64,000 bases of DNA from Flavobacteriales bacterium (GCA_020853105.1 JADYZM010000004.1:164563-228562), one strand, 5' to 3'; positions 1 to 13,299 are shown, counted from the first letter of the stretch. Numbers and translations are program-made. The notes: generated by a model from the letters alone, not told the origin.

Positions 1-299
1 AATGAGCTTTTTTCTTTTGAAGGATGATAATGCCCGTGTTCGATACCTTTAGAAAAATATTCAAGTAAAATTTGAAGCAAAAAACCAATGAGTATAAATA
101 TTCCAATGCTGTAAGAATATTCGTGGTATAGCTCCGGTATTAAATGCAAAAAGCAGATTGCCAACAAAAATGAACCGCTAAACGACAATAACATTTTTAG
201 ATTAACGGTTATTGGCGTTTTAAAATAAGTAATTATCCAACCCGATAAAAGAGGAAGCAGAAAGAGTAAAGTATATGTTGTTGGCTCGTTAAATTCCAT
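1..299 (-). CDS. ZIP-family metal transporter, N-terminal part (truncated by window edge)
   Basis: Not in the ORF track. The reverse complement from ATG at 299 reads MEFNEPTTYTLLFLLPLLSGWIITYFKTPITVNLKMLLSFSGSFLLAICFLHLIPELYHEYSYSIGIFILIGFLLQILLEYFSKGIEHGHYH..., a multi-TM protein with ZIP-like HLIPE and EHGH motifs. Open to position 1. Confidence 0.72.
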   Translation of the reverse strand, partial: MEFNEPTTYTLLFLLPLLSGWIITYFKTPITVNLKMLLSFSGSFLLAICFLHLIPELYHEYSYSIGIFILIGFLLQILLEYFSKGIEHGHYHPSKEKSS

Positions 300-1041
300 T
301 TTTTTTTGATATAATAATTAATCTGTCAGAATCAACTGAATTGAAAGGGCGTAAAGAATAATCCCCAAAAAATTCTTCAATTTTTAGTTTAGCAAGTTTA
401 TGATATCTATAAAAATCGTCTAACGACAATAGTTTAACTCGCTCGGTAAAATGGTATTCTTTCGAGTTTTGAGTAAAACGTATATGTTTTACTACGAATC
501 CTTGTTCAATTTCTTTGTTTATCTTAAATTCTATTCCATTGATAATTTTTGTTTCAGATGGATTTAAGTTAGACTTTACTTTTTCCGAATTAAAAAAATC
601 AATGACAAAAACTCCATTTTGTTTTAAACTTGAAGCAATTGATTTGATTGCCCTTGTATTATCTATATCATCATCAAAATAGCCGAAGCTGGTAAATAAA
701 TTGAGAGCATAGTCGTAGGTTTCTTCGTTCAATGGGATTCTGATATCATTTACATAAAATTTTAGTGTTGCATTTTCGTTTTGTTTAGCATCTTTTATAC
801 TGTTTTCAGACAAATCAAACCCATCAGTGGTGTATCCCATTTGGTTAATATATACGGAGTGCCTTCCTTTGCCACAAGCAACATCTAGAACTTTTGAGTT
901 CAACGAAGGATTTAGATATGAAAAAATGTTTTTTATAAAAAATTCAGCTTCTATTTGATTTCTTTCTTTATATAATTGGTGGTAAAAAGGGGAATCAAAC
1001 CAAGTTTTGAACCATTCGTTATTTGAATTATTTTGTTGCAT
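289..1041 (-). CDS. Class I SAM-dependent methyltransferase
   Basis: VLDVACGKGRHSVYINQMGYTTDGFDLS motif I; overlaps the ZIP gene start by 11 nt. Confidence 0.85.
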   Translation of the reverse strand: MQQNNSNNEWFKTWFDSPFYHQLYKERNQIEAEFFIKNIFSYLNPSLNSKVLDVACGKGRHSVYINQMGYTTDGFDLSENSIKDAKQNENATLKFYVNDIRIPLNEETYDYALNLFTSFGYFDDDIDNTRAIKSIASSLKQNGVFVIDFFNSEKVKSNLNPSETKIINGIEFKINKEIEQGFVVKHIRFTQNSKEYHFTERVKLLSLDDFYRYHKLAKLKIEEFFGDYSLRPFNSVDSDRLIIISKKNGI

Positions 1042-1061
1042 TAAGTAAGCAGCAATTAGAT

Positions 1062-3104
1062 TTAGTTAATGTTTACTAATAAACCGGCTCTTTTAAGTAG
1101 TGCATCATTTTCGGGCTTTTTACCTCTAAATTTAACATATAGCTCCATTGGATGTTCGGTTCCACCTTTGCTCAATATGTATTCTTTAAATTTATTGGCA
1201 ATTTCAGTATTAAAAATACCGTTTTCTTTAAAAAAATAGAAAGTATCTGCATCTAAAACCTCTGCCCATTTATAAGAATAATATCCGGCAGAGTATCCAC
1301 CTTGGAATATATGTGAAAATGAAGTGCTTACACAGGTTCCATCAATTATAGGGGTTAGTTGAGTATCTTGAGTTGATTGTTTTTCAAAATCAAATACTGA
1401 GGTAATGTTTTCTGGATTTGTAGTGTGCCATTTCATGTCTAAAATTCCAAAGTTAAGTTGACGAACAATGTTTGTCGCTTCCATAAAATTTGCTGAAGCT
1501 TTGATTTTTTCAATCAATTCAAAAGGAATGATTTCTCCTGTTTGGTAATGTTTGGCAAACAATTTTAAGGTTTCTTCTTCGTAGCACCAATTTTCCATCA
1601 CTTGGGAAGGGAGTTCTACAAAATCTCTAAAAACATTGGTTCCGGAAAGGCTTGGATAAATCGTATTTGCTAACATTCCATGAAGTGCATGTCCAAATTC
1701 ATGAAAGAGTGTAGTAACTTCTCCAAAATTTAACAACGATGGTTTTGTTTCAGTAGCACGGGTAAAATTACATACATTAGCTACATGTGGTCTGTTGTTT
1801 ATTCCATTTTTAATAAATTGGCAGTTGTAGGTAGTCATCCAGGCACCGTTTTTCTTTCCTGGTCTTGGGTGAAAATCCGCATAAAAAACGGCAATAAAAT
1901 TGTTGTTTCTATCAAAAACCTCATAAGTAAAAATTTCAGAATGGTATTTTTCAATTTGTGAGCTTTCTTTAAATGTTAATCCAAAAAGTTTATTAGCTAC
2001 TGCAAAAGCACCGGAAACTACATTTTTTAATTCAAAATAAGGTTTGAGTTTTTCATCATCTAAATCAAATAGTTTTTGTTTTAATTTTTCTCTATAAAAG
2101 GCAGTGTCCCATGCTTGAAGCTTTCCTTCAAATCCAAGAGAATGAGCAAAATCAGTAAGTTTTTCGAGTTCTTTAAGTGCATAAGGTTTTGCTTTATCCA
2201 ATAATTCATTTAAAAACGAAAAAACTGTATTCGGATGGTTTGCCATTTGTTCTTCCAATACAAAATGTGCGTGATTTTTGTATCCCAACAAATTGGCACG
2301 TTGAAAACGTAGTTCAACAATTCGCTTAACAATATTTTGATTGTCAAATTCATCGCCTTTACATGATTTTGTTGCGTTTGCCAAATATAACTTTTCTCGA
2401 AGTTCGCGTTTTTCAGAGTAAGTCATAAAAGGAATATAACTTGGATAGGCTAATGTAAATACCCAACCTTCTTTATTTTTTTGTTTTGCAGTAATTGATG
2501 CTGCCTCAACAACTCCATCGGGTAAACCTACCAAATCTTGTTTGTTGGTTATATTCAATTCGTATTTGTTTGTTTCTGCCAAAACATTGTTTCCAAATTG
2601 CAATGAAAGTTGTGATAATTCCACATCAATTTTTCTGAGTATATCTTTATCATTTTCGTTCAAATTAGCCCCGTTTCTAACAAAACCTTTGTATGTTTTA
2701 TCTAACAACATAAATTGTTCTGTTGTTAAATTTTGTCGTTCTTCTTTGTTGTTGTAAATGGTCTTTATTCTTTCAAATAAATGTTGGTTAAGAGCAATGT
2801 CATTGCTAAATTCTGTAAGTATTGGCGAAACTTCTGTGGCAATTTGCTGCAATTCTTCGCTGGTTTCTGAAGAAGTTTGATTGAAAAATATAGAAGTGAT
2901 TGTATTCAACAGATTTCCGCTAAAGTCTAAAGCCTCAACCGTGTTTTTAAAAGTAGGAGAGTCTTGGTTGTTGATTATCAAATTAATTTCATTACGACTT
3001 TCTTCTATTGCTTTTTCAATAGCAGGTTTGTAATGTTCGTTTTTTAGTAGAGAAAAAGGTGGTGTTTTATGTAAGGTTGAAAATTCTAATAATAACGGAT
3101 TCAT
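1062..3104 (-). CDS. M3 family metallopeptidase (oligopeptidase A / dipeptidyl carboxypeptidase type)
   Basis: TLFHEFGHALHGML (HExxH) zinc site; full-length M3 architecture, 680 aa. Confidence 0.92.
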   Translation of the reverse strand: MNPLLLEFSTLHKTPPFSLLKNEHYKPAIEKAIEESRNEINLIINNQDSPTFKNTVEALDFSGNLLNTITSIFFNQTSSETSEELQQIATEVSPILTEFSNDIALNQHLFERIKTIYNNKEERQNLTTEQFMLLDKTYKGFVRNGANLNENDKDILRKIDVELSQLSLQFGNNVLAETNKYELNITNKQDLVGLPDGVVEAASITAKQKNKEGWVFTLAYPSYIPFMTYSEKRELREKLYLANATKSCKGDEFDNQNIVKRIVELRFQRANLLGYKNHAHFVLEEQMANHPNTVFSFLNELLDKAKPYALKELEKLTDFAHSLGFEGKLQAWDTAFYREKLKQKLFDLDDEKLKPYFELKNVVSGAFAVANKLFGLTFKESSQIEKYHSEIFTYEVFDRNNNFIAVFYADFHPRPGKKNGAWMTTYNCQFIKNGINNRPHVANVCNFTRATETKPSLLNFGEVTTLFHEFGHALHGMLANTIYPSLSGTNVFRDFVELPSQVMENWCYEEETLKLFAKHYQTGEIIPFELIEKIKASANFMEATNIVRQLNFGILDMKWHTTNPENITSVFDFEKQSTQDTQLTPIIDGTCVSTSFSHIFQGGYSAGYYSYKWAEVLDADTFYFFKENGIFNTEIANKFKEYILSKGGTEHPMELYVKFRGKKPENDALLKRAGLLVNIN

Positions 3105-3176
3105 AATATTAATTTAATTGTTGATTTAAATTTTTTTGATTGCAAAATTAAGGCTTTATTTTTCGAATAAGTGAAT

Positions 3177-3677
3177 CTAAACACGTTTTCCCAATTCAAT
3201 AACCTCCATGTCTTTAATACTATATCCATCAATGACAAACCTTACCAAAGTTTTTACCTGATGAAAACCAGATTTTCCACATGCACCAGGATTAATGTGT
3301 AAAGTTTTAATTTTTTCATCAAAAATTATTTTTAAAATGTGAGAATGTCCGCAAATAAAAAGTTTTGGAGGATTTTTATACAATTCATTTTTTATTTCGG
3401 GGGTGTATCTGTTGGGATATCCTCCAATGTGAGTAATTAAAACATCAACCTGTTCACAATAAAAACGAAGTGTTTTTTGGAATGACTTTCTAATGCTTTG
3501 TCCGTCAATATTTCCATATACTCCTTTTACGACAGGGCAAATTTTTTCCAAACATTCAATTACTTTATAATCTCCAATATCTCCGGCATGCCAAATTTCA
3601 TCACATTCAGCAAAATATGTATTGATTTTTTCATCAAAATACCCGTGAGTGTCTGAAAGTAGTCCAATTCTTTTCAT
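3177..3677 (-). CDS. YfcE/MJ0936-type metallophosphoesterase
   Basis: MKRIGLLSDTHGYFDEK...WHAGDIGD...GNIDG...ITHIGGYP...CGHSHI. Start reassigned to the internal ATG at 3677, because the ORF-track N-terminus precedes the conserved domain. Confidence 0.88.
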   Translation of the reverse strand: MKRIGLLSDTHGYFDEKINTYFAECDEIWHAGDIGDYKVIECLEKICPVVKGVYGNIDGQSIRKSFQKTLRFYCEQVDVLITHIGGYPNRYTPEIKNELYKNPPKLFICGHSHILKIIFDEKIKTLHINPGACGKSGFHQVKTLVRFVIDGYSIKDMEVIELGKRV

Positions 3678-3812
3678 AATTGTAAAAATAGTTTTTACTT
3701 CATTAAAAAATAGGATTATTAGTAACATTTGGCTTAATTTCGGTGTTTCAACAATAAAAAATAAGATTGTGAGTTTTTTCAACTTGATAAATATTTAAAA
3801 TAAAAAATTACA

Positions 3813-4565
3813 ATGAAACATACCGTATTGATTTTTGCTCTAGCTTTCGGCTTATTTAAAAATAGCTATTCACAAAACGACACACTAAAAGCTCAAAAAG
3901 GCGACTGGGGTTTGTCTATTAATATTTCAGGATTAATCAACAACATTATGATTCAGAATCCAAAAGACGGTAACGGGAACTATACGCTTTTTGGTAGAAA
4001 ATACCTCAAAGATGATGTGGCTGTTCGATTTGGGTTTAATATTAACGTAGATAATCAATCGTGGAAAATGGAGGATAGCATAACAATTTCTTCTGGAAAC
4101 ACTGCTTTACGAACAATAGACTCATCGATGAGTCGCTTTGATTTCTCTGTAATTGCCGGATATGAAAAACATTTTGGAAAAACAAAACGCTTAGATCCTT
4201 ATTTTGCAGGTGATATTGCTATTGGTAGAATAGGTAATACTAAAATACAAGCAGACACAGATATTGAAGATGTTACAGGAAAAGACAAAACACAACACAT
4301 TATTCAGTATGACGGTGGAATGTTTTTTTCTATGGGAGTTTTTGCTGGATTTAATTATTTTATAGCACCAAAACTAAGTTTAGGAGCTGAATTTGGCTAT
4401 TCATATCAATTTACAAATGTTGGTGGCGACTTTAATGAAAGTACTGTTAACACTCCCGTTAGTGGTGCCCAAACATCAAAGTTTACTAGAGGTAAAAATG
4501 AACAGATTTCGAACAACTTGAATGTTCGTTCAACGGCATCAATAATGTTGTCGTATTTCTTTTAG
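3813..4565 (+). CDS. Outer-membrane beta-barrel protein with signal peptide
   Basis: N-terminal signal peptide, alternating hydrophobic strands, C-terminal ...ASIMLSYFF typical of OM barrels. Confidence 0.75.
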   Translation: MKHTVLIFALAFGLFKNSYSQNDTLKAQKGDWGLSINISGLINNIMIQNPKDGNGNYTLFGRKYLKDDVAVRFGFNINVDNQSWKMEDSITISSGNTALRTIDSSMSRFDFSVIAGYEKHFGKTKRLDPYFAGDIAIGRIGNTKIQADTDIEDVTGKDKTQHIIQYDGGMFFSMGVFAGFNYFIAPKLSLGAEFGYSYQFTNVGGDFNESTVNTPVSGAQTSKFTRGKNEQISNNLNVRSTASIMLSYFF

Positions 4566-4607
4566 TTCAAATTCTTAACTTTCACTAATTTGGAAAAGCA
4601 ATCCAAT

Positions 4608-4817
4608 TTATTCCGGTTTGTTTGAATCGGGCTTATAAAGCACCGAAAAAATAAACAACATCACAGCGGCAGATACAAAAATGATTAAAAGTGTAGTGAG
4701 TGTTTTGCTGATGATGTGTTCAATATTAATGATATCCCAAACGGCAAGTATAGATATAACAGTGAAAAACAATGCAAGGATGGACAACAATATTGCAATT
4801 CCTCTTCTAAATAACAT
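4608..4817 (-). CDS. Small two-TM membrane protein
   Basis: 69 aa with two hydrophobic helices. Confidence 0.55.
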   Translation of the reverse strand: MLFRRGIAILLSILALFFTVISILAVWDIINIEHIISKTLTTLLIIFVSAAVMLFIFSVLYKPDSNKPE

Positions 4818-5143
4818 AGTCTAAAATTTTAAGGTTTAGACCAAGTTAAACTTTTTTTTTTATAGATATAAATTTCTATATGTTAAGGTTTGTTAAATGA
4901 AATTTAAAATGAACTCTTTTAACAATTTGTTTATTTTCACAAGTGGTGTTTTAATATTGAACATAAATATCTATTCTACATCAATAAGTTTCTTGTTACA
5001 CTTTAATCAGTTTTAAATTTCGTAGATTTAGTTTTAAGTAAAAGTTTAAACACAAAATTGTTTTAGCAAGGCTAATCATTATCCCTTATAAAATTTGTAA
5101 TCTTGCAATTCTTTGCTGGCTACACCTAGCAATAAAAAAATAG

Positions 5144-6748
<1,605 letters not shown>

Positions 6749-6877
6749 TTTGTATTGCTATTTTTCATTGTACAGTTAGTCTAAATTTTTGAGTTCGCTT
6801 TAAAGTAGTAACCCCTTAAAATCTTTTCTTTCGAACTTTGATTCTTTTGTATATTTGGCTTTTATAACAACTTAAAC

Positions 6878-7237
6878 ATGGAAAAAAAACGTTGTAAAGA
6901 ATGTGGAGAATCATTTTCAGGAAGATCCGACAAGAAATTTTGCTCCGATGCTTGTAGAAATTCATACAACAATCATATTAACAAAGATGTTATAAACTTT
7001 ATTCGCAACACAAATAACCGACTACGAAAAAATTGGAGAATTTTAGAAGAAATTAATCCTTCCAATAAAATAAAAACAACTAAAAAACATTTGCAAAACA
7101 AAGGATTTGATTTTAGCCTTTTCACAAGCATCTATAAAACCAAAGATAATTCTGTATATTATTTTTGCTATAATCAAGGGTATCTTGAACTTGAAAATGA
7201 TATGATTCTAGTTGTAAAAAACAACAATACAGAATAA
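6878..7237 (+). CDS. Zinc-ribbon hypothetical protein
   Basis: N-terminal CKECGESFSGRSDKKFCSDACRNSYNN zinc-binding motif. Confidence 0.75.
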   Translation: MEKKRCKECGESFSGRSDKKFCSDACRNSYNNHINKDVINFIRNTNNRLRKNWRILEEINPSNKIKTTKKHLQNKGFDFSLFTSIYKTKDNSVYYFCYNQGYLELENDMILVVKNNNTE

Positions 7238-7319
7238 AAAGTTTATTAAAACTGAAATGTTGATAACTGAAAACAGAAATGATGTAACATTTTGTTAAAA
7301 AATACGTTACTTTATAACC

Positions 7320-8276
7320 ATGAAAAAAGTTGCAATAAATAGTACTCTTTTGATTTTTTTACTCTTGACGGTATCGTTTTACAACCCTTCGTTGGAAAAA
7401 GTAGAGCTAATGTCTGTTTCAGGAATAAGTGATACCACTAATTATACCTTTGTAAAAGCCAGTCAAATATACTCAGAGCGTTGGGACACTTTAAGTCAAC
7501 CCAATTTTTGGAGAACTTTAATGGGTATGCACCATGATTCAGCATTAGTTAATATCAGTACCACACGACAAATTATTAAAAAGGTATCTCTCAAAGAGTG
7601 GAATGCTATTTCTGATATAGAAAAAGACTGCTTTAGAGATAGCGTAAGAAGTTATTATTCACTTCCAAGTGAAACAAGAATTTTTGTTACAACCGGAAGG
7701 CAATTTTTTTATGATTTTGACAGAGTGATACCTGTAATTAGCCGTGGAATAGAAATATTTAAGGAAAACAAAGTTGATCCGTTCTATGCTCAAGCCATTT
7801 TGCTTATTGAAAGTCCAAATAAAATGCAAAAGTCAGAAGTAGGAGCGTATGGTTCCTTTCAATTGATGAAAGGAGTAGCTCTTAATATGGGATTAAAAGT
7901 TAATAAATATATTGATGAACGCAGAGATTTTGATAAATCTGCATGGGCTGCTGCAAAATTAATCAGAACCATTTGTATTCCTGAATTAAATAAAATACTA
8001 AACGAAAAGTGCATTTCATACAACCCAAATGATTTATGGTACAGATTAATGGTGATGCATGTATATCATGCGGGAGCAGGTAATGTAAAAAAAGTTTTAG
8101 AAGTTATCAATCCTTCAGTTGGAGATAAAGAATTAATAACTACAATGTGGCAAACAGAAGCCGGAGGATTTAGAAATGCCTCACAAAACTATTCTCAACT
8201 TGTAGTGGCAAGCATGATTGAGCTTGATCATATTATATACAACCGTTGCCATACAATTTATTCAGACAACTTTTAA
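7320..8276 (+). CDS. Lytic transglycosylase (SLT-type)
   Basis: AILLIESPNKMQKSEVGAYGSFQLM catalytic-site pattern (ES...GAxGxxQ). Confidence 0.82.
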   Translation: MKKVAINSTLLIFLLLTVSFYNPSLEKVELMSVSGISDTTNYTFVKASQIYSERWDTLSQPNFWRTLMGMHHDSALVNISTTRQIIKKVSLKEWNAISDIEKDCFRDSVRSYYSLPSETRIFVTTGRQFFYDFDRVIPVISRGIEIFKENKVDPFYAQAILLIESPNKMQKSEVGAYGSFQLMKGVALNMGLKVNKYIDERRDFDKSAWAAAKLIRTICIPELNKILNEKCISYNPNDLWYRLMVMHVYHAGAGNVKKVLEVINPSVGDKELITTMWQTEAGGFRNASQNYSQLVVASMIELDHIIYNRCHTIYSDNF

Positions 8277-8290
8277 TAGTAATTTCAATA

Positions 8291-8334
8291 AAAAATAAAA
8301 CAGTCATTGATAATTCAATGACTGTTTTATTTTG
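8291..8334 (+). terminator. Rho-independent-like terminator
   Basis: AAAATAAAACAGTCATTGA TAAT TCAATGACTGTTTTATTTT, perfect stem with T tract after the lytic transglycosylase gene. Confidence 0.85.
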
Positions 8335-8430
8335 ATTTTAGTGATTTATTTATAATTTCGTCTATTGTTTTTTTTTGAGTCATTCAAATCAAAACATTCT
8401 CACTTTATAATAACATAAAATCAGAGAGGT

Positions 8431-9978
8431 ATGAAAGTTGGCATTCCATCAGAAATTTCACCAAATGAACTGCGTGTAGCAGCAACTCCAAAAACTGTAA
8501 AAAGACTTATAAAGCAAGGTTTTGAGGTTTTTATTCAAGATGGAGCAGGAGTTAAATCAAATTTTTCAAATACTGAATTTAAAGAGGCTGGTGCAACAAT
8601 AGTTGATTTTGCAAAGGATATTTACTCAAATTCAGATATAGTTTTAAAAGTACAAGGACCGACAAATCAAGAGATTGATATGATGAAAGAAGGGTTGGTG
8701 TTGTTAAGTTATCTGTGGCCGGCACAAAATCCAGATTTATTACAAAAATTAGCCAATCAAAAGGTAAATGCCATTGCAATGGATTCAATACCCCGTATTT
8801 CCAGAGCACAAAAAATGGACGTTCTTTCGTCTATGGCAAACATTGCCGGATATAGAGCAGTGATAGAAGGTTCGTTTTATTTTGGACGATTTTTGAATGG
8901 ACAAATAACAGCTGCCGGAAAGGTAGAACCAGCTAAAATATTAGTTATTGGAGCTGGAGTAGCTGGTCTTGCAGCAATTGGTGCTGCAAATTCATTAGGA
9001 GCAATAGTTAGAGCTTTTGACACCCGAAAAGAAGTAGCAGAACAAATAGAATCCATGGGAGCAAAATTTCTTACTGTTGAAATTGACGAAGATGGAGCAA
9101 CATCTTCTGGGTATTCAAAAGAAATGAGTGCAGCTTTTATTGAAGCCGAAATGCAATTGTTTTTAGAACAAGCTGCCGATGTTGATATCGTTATCACTAC
9201 AGCTCAAATACCCGGAAAACCTGCTCCAAAATTGTGGCTAGATTATCATGTGGCTGCCATGAAACCAGGTTCAGTAGTGGTGGATTTAGCTGCATCAACA
9301 GGTGGAAATTGTACTCAAACAAAAAATGGAGAAATTTGTAAAACTGAAAACGGAGTTACTATCATTGGTAAACTCGATCAATTACCAACTCAAGCATCTC
9401 AACTTTATGGAAACAACTTATGCCATTTGCTCGATGACATGGGAAAAGCCGAAAAATTTAAAATTGATATGGAAGATGCCATTGTTTCTCGAGCAATGGT
9501 TACTTATAACGGAAAAATCAATTGGCCGCCAGCGCCACTTCCTGTTAGCCCCACAGCAGGAGGCAATGTAAAAAAAGTAACTGCTCCAACTGCCGAAGAA
9601 ATAAAACAATCTGAAGAAGAAAAATCAAAAAAAGCAGCTTTATCAACATTAATAAGTCTGTGTGTAGTAGGAGGACTGTTGCTGTTTGTGGGAGCTTTTG
9701 CTCCATCTGCATTCATACAACATTTTACTGTATTTGTTTTAGCAGTATTTGTTGGTTGGCAAGTAATCTCAAATGTTTCTCACGCATTGCATACCCCGTT
9801 AATGGCTGTAACCAACGCAATTAGTGGAATTATTGTAATAGGAGGGCTTCTTCAAACTAAAAATAATGTCAGCAACATAATGACTATTCTTGCTTTTATA
9901 GCAATTTTGGTTGCAAGCATTAATATTGTTGGTGGGTTTTTCGTTACACACAGAATGTTAAAAATGTTTAAAAAATAA
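8431..9978 (+). CDS. pntA: NAD(P) transhydrogenase alpha subunit
   Basis: [20 protein letters not shown]..., [20 protein letters not shown] Rossmann motif, C-terminal TM helices. Confidence 0.95.
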   Translation: MKVGIPSEISPNELRVAATPKTVKRLIKQGFEVFIQDGAGVKSNFSNTEFKEAGATIVDFAKDIYSNSDIVLKVQGPTNQEIDMMKEGLVLLSYLWPAQNPDLLQKLANQKVNAIAMDSIPRISRAQKMDVLSSMANIAGYRAVIEGSFYFGRFLNGQITAAGKVEPAKILVIGAGVAGLAAIGAANSLGAIVRAFDTRKEVAEQIESMGAKFLTVEIDEDGATSSGYSKEMSAAFIEAEMQLFLEQAADVDIVITTAQIPGKPAPKLWLDYHVAAMKPGSVVVDLAASTGGNCTQTKNGEICKTENGVTIIGKLDQLPTQASQLYGNNLCHLLDDMGKAEKFKIDMEDAIVSRAMVTYNGKINWPPAPLPVSPTAGGNVKKVTAPTAEEIKQSEEEKSKKAALSTLISLCVVGGLLLFVGAFAPSAFIQHFTVFVLAVFVGWQVISNVSHALHTPLMAVTNAISGIIVIGGLLQTKNNVSNIMTILAFIAILVASINIVGGFFVTHRMLKMFKK

Positions 9979-9990
9979 GATTTGTAAATT

Positions 9991-11394
9991 ATGCACATAA
10001 TAAAAGAAATACAAACAGCAGCATACTTATTTGCAAGTATCTTGTTTATTTTAAGTTTAAGTGGATTGTCATCACAAGAATCTGCAAAACGTGGAGTTTT
10101 ATACGGAATAGTAGGTATGATTGTAGCTATAATTGCTACGGTAATGGGACAAGGAGTTGAAGGTCATGTTTATATTATGATTGCTATTGCCATTGCTTCT
10201 GTTGTTGGAATAATGGTAGCTCGCAAGGTAGAAATGACTGCAATGCCTCAATTGGTTGCAATACTTCATAGTTTTGTTGGCTTGGCTGCTGTTTTAGTCG
10301 GCTTTGGTTCGTATTTAGACCCGAAATCACATGAATTGACTGGTGCTGAACACATGATTCATCTTGTAGAAGTTTTTATCGGAATTTTCATAGGAGCCAT
10401 CACTTTTACAGGTTCAATAATAGCATGGGGTAAATTAGACGGTAAAGTACCTTCAAAACCTTGGAATTTTGCAGGACTTCAAATCATGAACCTGATTTTA
10501 CTTTTGATTTGTATTGCTTTAGGTGTATTTTTCTGTGATGCTGAAGGAACTGAAGGTATGTTATTTTTAGGAATAATGACTGCAATAGCATCATTTATTG
10601 GTGTTGTACTTGTAATGGCAATTGGAGGTGGTGATATGCCTGTGGTAGTATCTATGTTGAACTCATATTCAGGCTGGGCTGCATCTGCGGCTGGTTTCAT
10701 GCTAAGAAATGATTTGCTGATAGTTACCGGTGCGTTGGTAGGAAGTTCTGGGGCAATTCTCTCTATGCACATGTGTCATGCAATGAATCGGTCATTCTTT
10801 TCTGTAATTTTTGCCAGTGGTGGCAGTGGATCTTCTAAAGGTGGTGAGAAAAAAGCAATTGAAGGAGAAGTTACATCTTTAAACCACGATGAAGTAGCAA
10901 CACTATTAAAAGAAGCTAAATCTGTAGTAATAGTACCTGGTTATGGAATGGCTGTTGCAAAGGCTCAATATCCTATTTATGAATTGGTTCAGATATTACG
11001 TAAACAAGGAAAAAACGTACGGTTTGCCATTCACCCAGTTGCCGGTCGCTTACCAGGTCACATGAACGTCCTTTTAGCTGAAGCAAATGTACCTTATGAT
11101 GTTGTCTTAGAAATGGATGAAATTAATGAAGATATGCCTGAAACTGATGTTGTTATGGTTATTGGAGCAAATGATGTGGTTAACCCTAGTGCTCAAGATG
11201 ATCCGGCAAGTTCTATTTATGGAATGCCTGTTATAGAAGTGTGGAAAGCTGAAAAGGTTATAATTATGAAGCGTTCAATGAGTGCTGGATATTCAGGGGA
11301 GGATAACCCATTGTTTTATAAGTCAAATTCAGAAATGCTATACGGTGATGCCAAAGACAGTGTAGATAAAATTTTAAATAATTTAAAGAAATAG
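9991..11394 (+). CDS. pntB: NAD(P) transhydrogenase beta subunit
   Basis: Multi-TM N-terminus; [19 protein letters not shown]...[23 protein letters not shown] domain III signature. Confidence 0.96.
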   Translation: MHIIKEIQTAAYLFASILFILSLSGLSSQESAKRGVLYGIVGMIVAIIATVMGQGVEGHVYIMIAIAIASVVGIMVARKVEMTAMPQLVAILHSFVGLAAVLVGFGSYLDPKSHELTGAEHMIHLVEVFIGIFIGAITFTGSIIAWGKLDGKVPSKPWNFAGLQIMNLILLLICIALGVFFCDAEGTEGMLFLGIMTAIASFIGVVLVMAIGGGDMPVVVSMLNSYSGWAASAAGFMLRNDLLIVTGALVGSSGAILSMHMCHAMNRSFFSVIFASGGSGSSKGGEKKAIEGEVTSLNHDEVATLLKEAKSVVIVPGYGMAVAKAQYPIYELVQILRKQGKNVRFAIHPVAGRLPGHMNVLLAEANVPYDVVLEMDEINEDMPETDVVMVIGANDVVNPSAQDDPASSIYGMPVIEVWKAEKVIIMKRSMSAGYSGEDNPLFYKSNSEMLYGDAKDSVDKILNNLKK

Positions 11395-11403
11395 AACCAA
11401 CAC

Positions 11404-11439
11404 AAAAAAAATGCTATCAGTCCGATAGCATTTTTTTTT
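11404..11439. terminator. Bidirectional terminator between convergent genes
   Basis: AAAAAAAATGCTATC AGTCC GATAGCATTTTTTTT, A and T tracts on both flanks, between pntB (+) and the ACT-like gene (-). Confidence 0.85.
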
Positions 11440-11452
11440 AACAAATTATAAA

Positions 11453-12112
11453 TTACCCTTTGTTTAGATTTTTAAGAATTGTAAAAGCTCTGTCAATACA
11501 ATCGTCTTCAACAATAATTGTAAACTCATGCATGGTTGAAATAATATCTAAAATATTTATTCCTTCCCAAGCAATTTTTTTGAGTATAAAATAATAAATA
11601 CCGGAAACATCAGCATTTTCACTGGGTAATTTAATTGTTAATGAGGAAAGATTTTTTGTTTCTTGTATCAAAGTTTCGTGTTTGAACAAATTGTCTATAT
11701 CATCATGTTCTGAATCACTAAGTATAATGGTAGTTTCATAAACACCTTGCGAAAAAGCAAAAAATGCATCTTTTTTTCCTTTGATTTTTTTTAATAAATC
11801 AGCTTGTCTATCAACTATTGTTTCTGAATTTTTAAAAGTATAATAAGTAATTCTTGAACGAACAGTAATATCTCCTAATTTACTGATAACTTTTTTTACT
11901 TTGATTTTTAAATTCGGATCAAATTTTGGTGAAAGCCTTTTCAGAGCCATAACAATAGCTCCAATTTGCACATCTTTTTTAGTTAATTCGTCAATTTCTG
12001 GTTTTATTTGTCTTGAAAGCGATGATAGGTTAATTATATTTTCAGCTAAAGCTTCTTCTAAAAAAGGTGATTTCTTAATTATTTCTTCTACTAATACGTG
12101 AGTTGCTTTCAT
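11453..12112 (-). CDS. ACT-domain-like regulatory protein
   Basis: Two repeated ~75-aa beta-alpha-beta modules; GINILDIISTMHEFTIIVEDD resembles aspartokinase-type ACT domains. Confidence 0.6.
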   Translation of the reverse strand: MKATHVLVEEIIKKSPFLEEALAENIINLSSLSRQIKPEIDELTKKDVQIGAIVMALKRLSPKFDPNLKIKVKKVISKLGDITVRSRITYYTFKNSETIVDRQADLLKKIKGKKDAFFAFSQGVYETTIILSDSEHDDIDNLFKHETLIQETKNLSSLTIKLPSENADVSGIYYFILKKIAWEGINILDIISTMHEFTIIVEDDCIDRAFTILKNLNKG

Positions 12113-12463
12113 ACAATTTTTTTTATTTTTCCCTTATTATTTAATACTGTTAGTTAATTTTTAGATAATTCAAATTTTCGTTTGATTTTCGATTGCAAAT
12201 TTATGAAACCAATAATGAAGTTAAATTTTTAACACAGAAAATTGATATTAAACAATCTGTAGTTTTTTATTTAAGCATTCCAATTTTCAAACAAAATGAG
12301 AATAAAATTTTAGATTTTAAAAATAATAGAAGTTCAACAATAATTTTTTGACATAAGTCAAATCTGTTTTTTATAAACTTGAAAAATTGTTGAAATCATT
12401 TTACAGAAATTTGAAATACTGCATTAAAATTTTAGTTTCTTTATGGGGGATAATAGTAATTAA

Positions 12464-13294
12464 ATGAATTATATTGAATTAAGCATTGAGGTAACACCAA
12501 TAGAACCCGGAAGAGATATTTTAATTGCAGAATTAGCGGAAATCGGTTTTGAAAGTTTTGTTGAATTCGAACTCGGAGTAAACGCATATATACAGGAGAG
12601 TTTATTCAATGAAGATGAAATGAAGCAATTGTTTTCATTCAACAGTAGTGAATTTAAAGTAAGTTATCACCAAAATAGAATAGAAGATCAGAATTGGAAC
12701 GAAGTTTGGGAGAAGAATTTTGAACCGATAAATGTGAACCAACAATGTTATATCAGAGCCCCATTTCATGAAAAGAAATCCAATATTGAATATGATATTG
12801 TCATTGAGCCTAAAATGTCTTTTGGAACAGGACACCACGAAACTACCTATCTGATGATTGAAGAATTACTTAAAATGGAAGTTAAGTCAAAAAAAATACT
12901 GGATATGGGTTGTGGAACCGGAGTTTTGGCAATTTTGACTGAGAAACTAGGAGCATCAGAAATTGTGGCAATAGACATTGATGAATGGGCTTATGAAAAT
13001 ACAGTAGAGAATATCAAAACGAACAATTGTTCCAAAATTAAACCTCTGCTGGGAGGTGCAGAGTGTATTGCTCCTCACAAATTTGATATAGTAATTGCAA
13101 ATATCAATAGAAACATATTGACTAAAGACATGGATAAATATGCTGATTCGCTTTGCTCAAATGGACATCTTTTATTAAGCGGTTTTTTTGATTCAGACAC
13201 AGAACTATTAATAAATCATGCAGAAAAACTACAGTTAAAAATAAAGAGCAAATCCATTAAAAACGAATGGACCTTACTTCATTTAATCCGTTAA
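12464..13294 (+). CDS. prmA: Ribosomal protein L11 methyltransferase
   Basis: EPKMSFGTGHHETTYLM...ILDMGCGTGVLAILTEKLGA...IANINRNIL. Confidence 0.94.
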   Translation: MNYIELSIEVTPIEPGRDILIAELAEIGFESFVEFELGVNAYIQESLFNEDEMKQLFSFNSSEFKVSYHQNRIEDQNWNEVWEKNFEPINVNQQCYIRAPFHEKKSNIEYDIVIEPKMSFGTGHHETTYLMIEELLKMEVKSKKILDMGCGTGVLAILTEKLGASEIVAIDIDEWAYENTVENIKTNNCSKIKPLLGGAECIAPHKFDIVIANINRNILTKDMDKYADSLCSNGHLLLSGFFDSDTELLINHAEKLQLKIKSKSIKNEWTLLHLIR

Positions 13295-13299
13295 AAAAG

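Noticed and set aside
2542-2757. Plus-strand ORF of 71 aa inside the M3 peptidase gene
   Set aside because: Antisense shadow of a well-supported CDS, no recognisable domain.
8579-9716. Several short ORFs overlapping pntA on both strands
   Set aside because: Shadow ORFs of a strongly conserved gene.
8431-11394. pntAB as an unusual respiratory/redox module
   Set aside because: Standard full-length alpha and beta transhydrogenase subunits in normal order.
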